NCBI GenBank assembly: GCA_013076295.1
Contig: RQOL01000906.1
Coordinates: 806,001-870,000, forward strand
DNA: 64,000 nt
DNA from: Sanderia malayensis
Lineage: Eukaryota; Cnidaria; Scyphozoa; Semaeostomeae; Pelagiidae
Direction: 5' to 3'
In this document: positions 27,969 to 39,484 of the stretch, in pieces
How positions within the stretch are numbered: the first letter of the stretch is position 1
Layout: the number at the start of each line of letters is the position of its first letter
The notes under the pieces: generated by a model
What the model saw: the letters and a program-made list of their open reading frames with translations, nothing else
Told to the model about the DNA's origin: nothing
The model's database searches: none
Program-made: the position numbers and the translations under genes

Positions 27969-30014
27969 TCAGTAAAGTAATAAACAATAAACTAACAGTG
28001 TACATTTGATAAACCCTTTAGTGTAGGTGTTTATTTTTAGTGGATGTTTATTAAAAATATAGGCATTAAACTTGCTCTCTTTTCGCGCGTTTAGAAAAGC
28101 CAGGCAGCGGTATATCTGAGAATAAAATGCCAGAAATTCATTGGTAATCTCGTTACGAATTTAGCTTACGGCATCAAGTCTATGGAATGTATAAGTAGCT
28201 TTTGTTTCGACCTCAACGTCAAACCGAGGTAGGTATAAACAATTATGTAACTGTTCGCTCACAGGTGATCCAGTCATGGCAGCCAATAAACAAACTGCAA
28301 TAAGTGACAATGAATTCTGTGCAGACATGGGTGCAGCTCAGCTCACAGCTGGGCACACATAACATGCAGCTGAGCTGGCTCTATAAATATTAACGCACCA
28401 CTTGTGATCAATGATGCTCTGAAGAGTTGATTTAATGAAGACAGTGGGATATAACAACGTTCTTTGTTTCATTGTGCTTTATTGATTGTTTACGCACTTA
28501 AATGACTTTCAAACTTAGTAATAATCAGGGAAGTTATTTTTCCAGACGTCTACAAAACACCCATAAGTATTCTGGCTGCAACAAACAAAATGAAACCGGA
28601 ATATCTGTAGCTAAAGCTGACAGATGGTCATTACGAAATTGCAGCTAATAGGAAAATATGGGATTTGCTCCTCTGGTTTTAAGCATAAGATGTTTAAGAC
28701 CATATTGTTCTGATTTCTAAAGATATTTATCTTGCCCTTGAAAACACCCAAAACAATATCAGAGCAGAGCGCATTTAATTATTAATTGCAACGTGTTACG
28801 AATATTACATTCGAGTATTGTCTGGACTTATCTATATATTCTCTTGCAGCTGACCAAATGCATGCCATCAGTGGCGTAGATAGAGGGGGTCAGGGGGGTC
28901 GAAAAACCCCTGTAGAGCTAAACTGCCGTTTTGTCGGAAAATTGCTGATCTTGTCAAAAAATAAATATCTTCTGTTTACGTTCAGTTCTAGCTAATTTCC
29001 TTATCTTATATTCATAGTCTTGAAGAAATAAAAATGCTCATTAAATTTTTGTCGGAAAATCTGAATTTCTCGCCCCCCCTGTAAAATTTCCTATCTACGC
29101 CATTGGCATGCCTTCTCGTTCTCAAGCAGCTTGCATGACCAGCTGGCAATCGTAAAATACGAAAGCATAATATCGCAATGGAAATTCTACATAGCAATAA
29201 AACATAGGTGTCTCAATTCTTGGACTTGACACTGCAGCTTTCGCATTGCATATTAATTCGAGTATATGCTAAGTTCGAATGCATTATCGATTATATCGGC
29301 CTAAAATAATAGTTTACTAAATACTTCATGTTGTGCGTACTCACCTAAACTAAACGAATTACACTAAATTTCAACCGCCCCTTATGTTTCAGCAAGCTTA
29401 AACGATATAAAATTCTCATTTCTCATGCAAGGAGCTCCCTATTCAAGCCCCCCAAGGAACTGAAAATGCCCCGTTGATAATAATAGCAGTTACGTATACA
29501 TAATATTTGTCAGAATTTTAGAAATATTGTTCAGTATAAAAATTATTATATAATAATCATTGTCATTTTTCAAATGTTATTCATTGTCGTGTTCAGATTT
29601 TTGAAACAATCTGAGCGGATTGGTCAACACCAGTAAATCGAAGGCGAACATCCGGGAGTCCTGCTAAATGACCTAATAAAAAACGACAAACGCTCTCCAA
29701 ATTCCCATCTCCAACACAACACAGCAACATTGTCTACTTCTATCTCGTGACGTAACATGCATAAACGAAAAAGCCGCAACATGTTATTATTGTAGTGGTG
29801 TGGAGTGCAAACATACTGAAAAACCGATTCCTATGTTTCTGTCAAACCATTGTAGGCATCAAAGGAGCCAGCAACTTTTAAGAAGAGCCCAAGATAATGG
29901 CTCACTGACGTTAGACCCATAGAATTGCACAAACGCCTATATTTGTAAATGCACCTCAACTAAAGTTGGCTTGCACGAAACAGTTAAATACAATTCAACT
30001 CGAAACAAACTTAC
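27969..30014. other. FAM167-GNPAT gap
   Basis: The two genes face each other here (tail-to-tail), so this gap holds two 3' UTRs. Near 28332-28376 there is a cluster of AGCT-type boxes with two CAGCTG sites, of which AGCTCAGCT and AGCTGAGCT are mutual inverses. A MITE lies at 28869-29105. The true last exon of GNPAT may also lie in this gap, but I could not find it. Confidence 0.45.
28869..29105. mobile_element. MITE with GGCGTAGATAG ends
   Basis: CAGTGGCGTAGATAGAGGGG at the left is mirrored by CCTATCTACGCCATTG at the right. Near both ends lie runs of G (left) and C (right) and the repeated words TTTGTCGGAAAA and AAAATAAAT. There is no coding content. Confidence 0.7.
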
Positions 30015-33000
30015 CAAGCCTCGAAATAAATGTCCACAGCCTCTCTTTATCCACGCATGTGACTATTTTGTTTGCCCCAGTTCTAAAGAAAAAAACGTTT
30101 AAAAACTTGAAATAAATAAGCTCATAGTTACTCTTAAAACAAATTTGAAACAAAAGAGCTTGTTGTTACATATCAATTACTTAACCTAGTCTGGTATTGA
30201 AATTTAACCATTACTAGCTACTATACTTTTAAAAATAGACTCTTATAACATGATGTAATAGCACCAACGTTTTTGATTTGACCAGGCAATTGGCTTTTAT
30301 GTAGCATTCAATGCCATTTTTCAACGTCTGCAGCGAAATTGCTTCATGCGTTCTGAGAATACCTTAGTGCAGAAAAGAAAGAACTCAGGCATCATCATCA
30401 ATGATCAATGCTTCATAAGCATACAACAAACAGCATTACGTATGCAACAACTCGAAATTAATAATCTTACCTAGAGTAAATACTGAAGCAGCGAGAGACT
30501 GAATTTGGGTGGCCATATTTGATATGGAACAGGGAAAAGGTATTGAAGCTGACAGCAAACATTGTCCTAACAGCTAGAAATAAAAAACAAAAGTCAGACA
30601 CTTCATTGATTGCTGTACTAAACACTCCGTTAAAAACTTGTTTCTGCAGTAAATAAAACATTACGTAGTCGCGTGCGTACCCAGTAGCTTTCAAGAAAAG
30701 GATGTATCAGGCCTTGGAGAAATGTCAACAAAATATTGTCGGCAGATAATCGATGAACTGTACGATTTGCATCATGCCCAACAACATGAACACACATCAA
30801 CTTAGTTAGTATATCAATGGATTCTTCTATAGCCTACAATAAAGGAATTCAATGTTTCTTCAGGTGAAAGTATTCGATAGAAGGCAAAGTAAAGGTCCTT
30901 CAGATTGATACAAAGGAATTAGTAATCATATGCGTTTATTATGTGAAGAAGGAAGCATCGTTTACCTCTGATATTCCAATATCAGGATGCCTCACGAATT
31001 CTACACAAAATACATCGAAAAGAAAGGAGACGTTGTTGGTCAATTCACCTGAAATAGAATATGAAATTCAGTCATTAAAACAGTAAACACCCGCATAAAA
31101 AACCAGTGGATAAAGAGCCTTCTAAGTTGAAATTTCTGCTGAAAAAATTTGCAGAAAACAATAGGATATTGTAATTAAACAATAGGCTGGATGCAAAATC
31201 AGCTGGTTCTTATGTGCCCGTGTTTACTGTACATCAGAACCCATTCAAGACATTATTGAATGCAATTTTGTCACGTCAAATTTTGTCGGTTTGTTAAAGA
31301 ATTAAACAAACATGAAAAAGAGTGAAAAGAGATGAATGGAATGAAACAACAATGAATGGAAAAAACCTTACGGAATGATATACTCTCATTTTGCTTGAAA
31401 TTCACAGCAGCGGCAACATAGGATGGTATTAATAGAGCATGCATCAGTTTATTTCGTTGCAGTGATAAATAAACCTCACTGAGGCAGGTAGAAAGTTGAT
31501 TAGTTCGATGAAGTCGACCTCCAACAGAAGAATTTCTCAATTCATCAATTGAAACTTCAAATGGTCGAATATTGATCACCCGTTCTTGAGAAGAGGATGC
31601 TAATTCCAGCACTGGGTATGATAATGCAACAGCACGCTCAATAACATCAACCATTGCCGTATCTAGAAACAATGAATAACAAGTTCAGCTAATATTACTA
31701 TTATCATCATTATTATTATCATAACGAAAATTTACTCACAACCGTGAAATAGTTTACACTATTTGCAATAAAGTTCTGCAGAATTTACACGTTTTTTTTA
31801 TAAGAAAGTATTTTTTCAGCCCAGCTCTCAAACTTTCTTAGCTATTTCCGAATTTCAGTACTAAAACTTTCTTTAGACTTTCTTAGAATAATTTGACCAG
31901 TTTTGTGTGCATACACGAGAAGGCTTCGTTTTTATTCACCAAACTAAAGTTTCTTTTCCGCACCCAAACTCACATTTGCCTGGCAGGGTAAATTCCGTTT
32001 AAAAACACGATTTTTTACGAGCCGAGTACTACTTTCTTATAAAACAGCTCTCTTATAAAAAAACGTGTAGTCCCTGTCTTCACAATCGATTCGCCATCGT
32101 AGATATCAATAGAGCAGATGAACATCAAAACGTGTGATTTACAATAACATAATTAAGTAGACCTACAAATGACTGGTTGAAACTCAGTTAGAAACTTACT
32201 ATTAACTTCATGCACAGAACGGTGTAGCTTTTGAAGGATAGCAGTCACTTTGATCAGCACTTGCGTTACATCTTCTGCAATATGTAATTAAAAAACAGTT
32301 AATTAGAATCTTTTCACCAATGTTGGTTTTCTGGGGAAAAGCAGTCGATTCGAGAAGTGGCGAAAATCCTGGCATTACGTGCCTACGGAGCTGATATTCT
32401 GCAATATAGCAGCAGCCACAATAGATCGAGGGTATATGACCATATCAGCTTGCTGGCAATCAACCAGATATTTGGCGAAACGATGTATAATCTTCTTCTC
32501 TTTCTTAGAATGAACCAACTCTCTGAATTTTGGCAAATGCCTTGAATAAAAGAAAAATGTTTCTAAAAGACAAATAATACTAAAAACCAATTTCTTGCAT
32601 GCGAAAAATACAATACGACATGTTTTTGATGAAATGGCGACACGACACATTGGTTACATACAGTTTAGCACATCTAAAACCCCCATTTGTGTCATCTTTG
32701 AGCAAATGTGATAAAATAATAACACATACAACACATATGTGTTTAGAAAAGTTCAGGCATTAATAACTACTCCTTGGAAGACCTCATACCTTGGGAACAG
32801 GGTGTATTCTGCTCTGTTGATAGATGGATTGCAATACTTCCTCAGTGAGACAATTTCACCCAAATGGAAGTAAACTGAGCCATGGTCTGTACTGAGCACT
32901 TTTCTTGCCTTCACGAGTCCCTATGAGAAATTTAAAACCGCATCATAACATGGCGATATTTCCATAAAATTTCCATGAAAACGAATATGTGTAAAGTGTT

Positions 33001-35257
33001 TACATTAATTGTTCCGTGCAAAATAGGAAACTTGAACTCGTTTGAAAAATTATACGTTCTCTCACTTCAAAAGAGACTTGAACTTACACTCAATGATTCT
33101 TTCGGTTTTGGAATCCCAAGCAATTCAAACAAATACAATTGCTCTTCTACGATGCATTCATAGCTGATGCTGATTGGACAAAATTGAACATCGGGTATAT
33201 GACCCAAGAAAAACATCTCCGTCATCATTGAAAGCATGCCTAAAATAGAAACAAACGTCGCTATAAAACGTACCCAAAGGCATCATATTGAAAATAACAC
33301 CAAACATCACTAAAGGTGCTTGTGTAAAACATGCGTTGGACTTCAAAAACTGAAAATTGTACATTCATAACATTTTAATTGCAAAACGCCTTTTCATATT
33401 CACAGATTACGAGGAGACCATTTACGGCAGTTTTAACAATTTCAGAATGTACACGTCAGAAACTTGTGTGGACAGTTCACAACACAATGTGTAGCAACAA
33501 ATAATACAAACCTCTGGCATCAATTTCAAAATGTCTTATGCTGTGAACTAGTGGTCACAATGAGACCAATTCAGCCCTATGTGACAGATGTTTCAAAAAG
33601 TAGGAACAATTTAAACACATCATACCAGTTTTTGGTGGCAACGCCTTTCCTGATCTGCTTCTGGTTCCTTCTAGAAAAAACTCAATTGGCATTTGTCCAC
33701 CTTCAATAAGTTTTTGAACGTATTCGGTAAATATGCTCTTGTAGAAATTGTCATCAGCAAATGAACGCCTCAAGAAATATGCCCCAGAGCCTCGAAGTAG
33801 CCCATTTACAATTGCAATGTTCAGAAAATCTAAGACAACAAAAGATAAATAATACTCGAGTAAAGCTGGCTGAAAACCGCTTCTAGATTAAGAAGATATT
33901 GTTTAAAAAGTGTCACTGTTCAGGGCCATAATTTCCAGAGAAGGGGCTAAGGGAGGGAGGGGTTTAAACTGACTGAAAGCAATTTTTATAAGAAAAGTTT
34001 TCATAATAAATTTTTTTCCCAAAAATGTCTTTTAGAAGGCAGAGAAAGCATCAAGTCCAATGGTCGTATTGAAAATTAGTGCCCACAAAAATTTTGTAGC
34101 AATTACAATCCTGCTGTTTGAATGATAAAAATCCAATGATAATAAGATGGATGATTCACCTTGTCCACTTGCAATGGCAGGCAATGGCAAATCGTGGGCA
34201 AAGCAGACAAGTGATGTCAGCAGAAAATCAAAGTAGCTGTTATGTGACGGAATGAAAACCAACGGAGCATACATGACTGCATCTGATACCTGTGGGAGAA
34301 TAAAACAAAAAAATATCTCTGCACAAAAGAAAGAAAGTAGGTTGGCTTTGGCTGAAGGAGTTAAATGTATAAGCTTATAGGGGCTTATATTCCCAATATC
34401 AATTTATATAGTTAGACAATATAATTATATTATATAAAATGCATACAACGGCATTGCAGCCAGGATGCTGAAAAGTCTGTTGGAAGATGTACCATAGTAA
34501 GTGAATGAAACAAACCTTAGATATACCATCTCTATTGACAAATACATGTTTAAACATCCTTTTGACAATGTTCACCAGCAACATGGCCATGAATCGGATT
34601 GTTCTCAAACTGAATGCATGTGCTATTTCATTCAATATTTCTTCTGCTTTCTGACTAGCCGCATTCTTGGTAATACCATCTTTAGAGCAAAGCTACAACG
34701 ACAAACAAAGTATACAATATTGACTTAAATTAAACTTTAAGCTTCAATTAAGTCCGACAACAATTTGACGTTGACCCGCCCCGCCCCATTTTAAATCTGA
34801 GCTTCTTTTGTCAAAATTTGCCTACAAACCTGCTCAATAGCTAAAACTACTCGTTCCGAATTGAGAACAGCCTTTTTCAAGCCATCGTAGCCATCTTTCT
34901 GGACTTCTGCAAACATGTACGACTCAGCCTTGTGGTCTCTCAATGAAAAATTCAGGCCTAAGCCACTTACGAACTCGTCTGCCATACAATCAAAATATTC
35001 ATTAGTACATTGTGCGTGTGATACGGTATCTACTTGCTTTGGCATACTTGCAGCATAAAGATAAATAGATTATTTCCAGATCCAGAGAGAGCTTGGAGCA
35101 AAATCGGGCTGGTTAGCCCAGTGCAAATTGTGAAATACAACAACGTGAAATTTTTTTTTCATCGTACCATCTTCTGCAGCCTCGCTTCCAAAATGAACCG
35201 GAAACGTAACAATTATTCCAAGAATTGGGAAGATCACCTCTCTTGTGTGTCTTCCAT
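30015..35257 (-). CDS. GNPAT: Dihydroxyacetone phosphate acyltransferase
   Basis: Fourteen exons in transcript order: 35257-35238, 35046-34830, 34692-34516, 34289-34160, 33829-33626, 33239-33088, 32920-32790, 32540-32387, 32274-32200, 31662-31372, 31048-30966, 30833-30681, 30573-30471 and 30082-30015. The acyltransferase core is intact. It has the catalytic HX4D box in FIPSHNSYFDF, the block YFLRRSF, and the substrate box EFFLEGTRSRSG. Later matches to GNPAT are PISISYECIVEEQLY, LLGIPKPKES and GLVKARKVLS. The enzyme makes acyl-DHAP in peroxisomes, the first step of ether lipid and plasmalogen synthesis. Two junctions (exon 8 to 9 and 13 to 14) are each one base short of the phase needed to keep the family-like frame. 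Read literally, exon 14 stops at 30063 without a peroxisomal PTS1 tail. The C-terminus is therefore unresolved. The N-terminal 20-nt exon is inferred from splice fit only. Confidence 0.9.
31786..32069. mobile_element. MITE with ACACGTTTTTT ends in GNPAT intron
   Basis: TACACGTTTTTTTTATAAGA at the left is mirrored by TCTTATAAAAAAACGTGTA at the right. Inner boxes ACTTTCTTA recur in both orientations. It lies between GNPAT exons 9 and 10, has no ORF, and is similar in plan to 1086-1486. Confidence 0.7.
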
Positions 35258-36094
35258 CTGAGTGAAATAACGATCTTTGACAAAAGTGAGGTAATTTTTC
35301 TTCAACAAATTTTAATCTGAGTTGAACAGCAATGTTAATTGAAATTGGATCATTTTTTCAACAAACTTAAGATTTAAGACGACTTTTCCAAAAGTTTTGC
35401 TTCTGACATAAACATGAAAAGTTCAACAGTTATTCCAAGAATCAAAAGGTCAAACTAATTGAACTTTAAATTTAGTCCAACACCTCTTGACGTTGAGATA
35501 TCGCCCGACCCATTTTGATTTGAGCTTGTTGTCTAAATTGTCGTACATAGAAAACGTTCTCAATAAGCTACAACTATTCGTTCAAAATTGATCTATTATA
35601 AGCCATTTTTCTTTTCGTTTGCAAACATGTACTTAGAAAAGTTATTTCCATAGCCAAATAGCTGGAAGTAAATTTTGTAAGGTCTGTGAAAGTGAAATTG
35701 TTGTGCTAACATTACACCACATCTTCTGCTGCTATTCACTGTCAATCCAAGGTGAACCGAAAAATCGTATCATTATGTATCGTTACATTTCAGCGTAAAA
35801 GATCATCTCACGAAAGTGACAGACAATCATAAACAGAACATAATGAAATGTATGATAAACAATGGATTAAAAAGCGTAAACACAAAGTTTAGTATTTATT
35901 AAACAAGACATACAATTACAAAATTTTTAAAGTAACAGTTGTCAAATAAGTAAAAACTCAATTGTCTATAAAATGCGTAAAAACATGTTGGAAAAATAAA
36001 TGTTAGATGTTAGATAATAAATAGAGGTTAAATAGCTGATATTCAGTAAAATTTCGCCACTATTGAGTGAACGGGAAGTTCATAACTAAAACCA

Positions 36095-39025
36095 TTATTT
36101 GTTCAATGCTTGTAAACAGTTTTTGATACCCTGGGACAAATCCGTGTTGGAAATTGGGCATTTGATGTGTTTATAAGAAATTGGTTCTTCATCTTTATTT
36201 TGCAAAGTTGAACAGTTACAGGACCATACTTCATATGAATTGACCTGCATGATGAAAATTAAATCATTTAGCTTTAGTATATTCAAAGTTGTCATAACTA
36301 CTGTGAAATTATTCACTGAAGTAAAATTTAAGTAAATAACAATAATTCTCAAGAATAGCCTAATTCGAACATGGACTTACAGGCAGTTTCTTGTCGAATA
36401 CATCTATTCTGATGATCACTCCAGATGGTGGTAAACCTTAAATAAAATAATAATAAAAATCAATAGACAAGAGATCAGATGCATACAAAATAAGGTGGGG
36501 GCTTATTTAAGGATTAATTATATTGAAGAAAGGTACAAGTCATACAAGTCCTTGAGCTTCAACTTATCATAACAATATGGATTATCATTTATCATATATG
36601 TTAGATGTTTTGTAAGGTCTGACCAACAAGTCAAGCTGTATCAGCTAAAGTTTACCTTCTTTGCAAAGGTCTTTTGCTAAATCTGACATAAAACTATAAA
36701 GAAAAGGTTATCAACATCAGAAGATAGATAAATTGTGCTTCCAATAAGCATAATTATGTGATATTAAAAACATTAAAAAAATGAAAATTATAGCTTTAAA
36801 CTTCAACAATGTTACCTAGCTTTAATTCTATCACCCCACAAGTAAATGCGAGATCCATTTCCAGCTTTGTTAATTGACTTCAATGGTACAATGATTTCTT
36901 TTCCTGTCACTAAAGACAAAGAGTTGCAGAGAGACAATCAATATTCATACTCAAACAATGACGGAACTGAAAACAGTCTGATTTGTAGTAAAGAGCAAAC
37001 CTGCATAAACAGGAGTGATCACATTGTAGCCATCAGCAGAAAGGATCTGGAAAAAATGAAACATTTAGATTGTATTGTTTCATCTTGATTTAATAGATAT
37101 ATATTAGTATTGTTATTATAAGTTCCAGTCCTTGTGCATTAACAGTGTGTATATACATGCATATGGTATTACAACTGACAGAAGCTGCACAGGATAGGGT
37201 ACATTGGGACCAACTATTAAAACAATTATTAATGGACTAAACGAACTGTTGACACAGGACGTGTAAAAGTCAACACTACTACTACTACTACTATATGGTA
37301 TTGAGCACTGGTACAATTGATAATATTTAAAACACATAAATACACCTTGAAGCTTTCAACTCTTGGTTCTACATCGACCAAACTGTGATCCCGCATAAAA
37401 AAGATAATAGGAAAGCCATTGTCAAGTGACTGCTGATCCTTGCCTTTGAAACTTCCTTCTGGAAATACATGCCTAAAAGATATAAACACAGATTGATGTT
37501 GTGAACATGAAAAATGATGTCACAATTAGCTGACTTGGGAAGAAAGTATGTCTTGTATGTTTACCAAAAAGCCATTTTGCTACCAATAGTCTTAAAATGT
37601 ATTGATTGTGCATTCTTCAAGCCATGGTTGGTGATGTTAAATGGCAGATCCCTTTCTGAAATGCAAAGTATGGAATTGAGTACTACACTAATTACAGAAA
37701 TGTTATAGCAATGAGTGTTAAATATTTGCTATGTTACCTTTGACTATGGGAAAGAATACAAGTGCAAGTAACGCAGCAAGCAAACACATGAACAGTGGTA
37801 GGCAGAAGATGCAAGAAAATTGACTTTTTTTCTCTTCTTTGTAGATGCTGCTATAAAACCTGGAGAGCCAAGATTCCCTTTGAAAAAAGCAAAAAAGAAT
37901 AAATTCCACATTATAACTAGATGCAAAAAGAGGACCAGAAAATATGAGAAATTCATTGGAGACACAAAGACACAAAAACCAAATTCCAAAAAAGCAAAAA
38001 ATATACTTTCTGATTGAAATCATTTTTATGCTTTGCCTCTTGGAGACTCCTCTTGATCCAAAATATTCGAAAAAAGCAAGAATCTTTGATACTTTTGAAT
38101 GAATCAAAGTCTGTATGAAAATAAACGTTGTAATGACTGTGTGAACAATAACAGTTAGCCAGCTTCTCCTTGTTGTAATAGTTCTGAGGCCCACATTCCA
38201 TCGATTTAAGTACCACTGTCGCCTCCAATCGTGAAATTCGCCCCACTTTTCATGGTTCAATACAACCTGATCTCTTCCAGCAGGTATTTCAGAATCTGAC
38301 AAATCATCTGACATGTACAGCAATGATTTGGACAGATCATCAAAAATATGCTGTTCGATTCCACCATCATCTCCTTCTTCTTCAATCCATTCAGCAGCAG
38401 GCTTCGGCCTTGGCCTGTCTGAATAATCTTTCGCGGTTCTGATGCGAGTAAAGATAGTATCCGTTTCCTTGCCTTCCTGTGAATCGTGACTATTTTCCAA
38501 ATTCTCAAGACGAAATGTAAAACTGTCTTCAAGATCACCTTCAACATGCGAAGAATGCATCAAAGGTGTGGAGGTTATAATGACTCCGCTATCATTTACC
38601 GCATTAAATTCTTCAACCTGCATTGTATTTTCAAGCCTGGTTTGTCTTGTGATGCAGCGGACGTTTTTCGTATGTTGTACCTGCTCCATGATCTTCTGTG
38701 TGCTGCTTTCAAGGGCTTTACTTGCACCGTCTGTGCTTTTTAGGCCATGTGTCTGTTCAGGAAACCGCAAATTGGGAAAACTGGCGCCCTCCTCAGTCTC
38801 AGTCAGAATTGACCTCTTCAAGTGAGATCCCGGATTAACAACATGAAAAGTAACATTTCTTTTTCTCGGCGACAAAGACATTTCTTTTCCATCAAAGACA
38901 TTTTGACTTGCATCTACACGTTTTCCATTTCTCAATAGCATATGAACACTTTCTCTTGCTGGTGAACATATTTTTCCATCTCTTAAAACCATCGACATCT
39001 TTATGTGGAAGTTTTCAACTATCAA
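36095..39025 (-). CDS. Unrecognised membrane protein with a lumenal/extracellular C-terminal domain
   Basis: Nine exons in transcript order: 39025-38007, 37877-37738, 37655-37565, 37472-37346, 37046-37001, 36909-36816, 36693-36656, 36436-36381 and 36244-36095. They encode 586 residues with all phases closing, so this is a real gene. I cannot name it. Residues 1-270 are charged and Ser-rich with no fold that I recognise. They are followed by two hydrophobic segments (WLTVIVHTVITTFIFIQTLI and CIFCLPLFMCLLAALLALVF). The C-terminal 200 residues look folded: DNGFPIIFFMRDHSLVDVEP, GYNVITPVYA, GSRIYLWGDRIKAR, EGLPPSGVIIRIDVFDKK, with Cys residues near the end (WSCNCS, IKCP, KNC) and an N-glycosylation site (FNITN). 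This suggests a disordered cytosolic or nuclear N-part and a lumenal C-domain. The 129-nt gap 38006-37878 is stop-free and in frame, so it could be retained. Later starts (38998, 38992) are possible. Confidence 0.8.
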
Positions 39026-39484
39026 AATGTAAACGTCTATTTGCTGGTTGATTAAAACTATTTTCCTCTAATAAACAGCTGACAAAAATAATCAGCGGCA
39101 CACCCCACACAATTCAAAGGATCAGAATACAGCATTCGTTTTAATAAAGAGTTCTTCAAAAGTTACCAACTGCTTTATAGAAAAAATCTATTGTTTTCCG
39201 AACATTTTCTATAAATCAATAGAATTTCCTCAGACCACAAAGTTAGAATCCGTTGCTAATGGAATGGAATTCGTAAATCGATCATTTTTTGACATAAAGG
39301 CGAAAAAATTTAATCAATGACTTCTCGCTTTTTGCATTTTACCTTATCTTTTATATACGAGGTCATACCTGGGAACGAGGCTTGCTAAAGCAAAAAGAAC
39401 ACCAAAATAAAATTTAGCGGGAAATGCAGAATCAAGAGACAAGTGGCCTAGTTTAGTTTGTTGTTGTGTGACAGACGCGACTCG
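39026..39484. promoter_or_regulatory. Shared head-to-head promoter region
   Basis: There are 459 bp between the start codons of the minus-strand membrane protein gene and plus-strand GINS1. No ORF or repeat fills it. It must carry both promoters (inference from layout); I did not identify specific sites. Confidence 0.5.
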
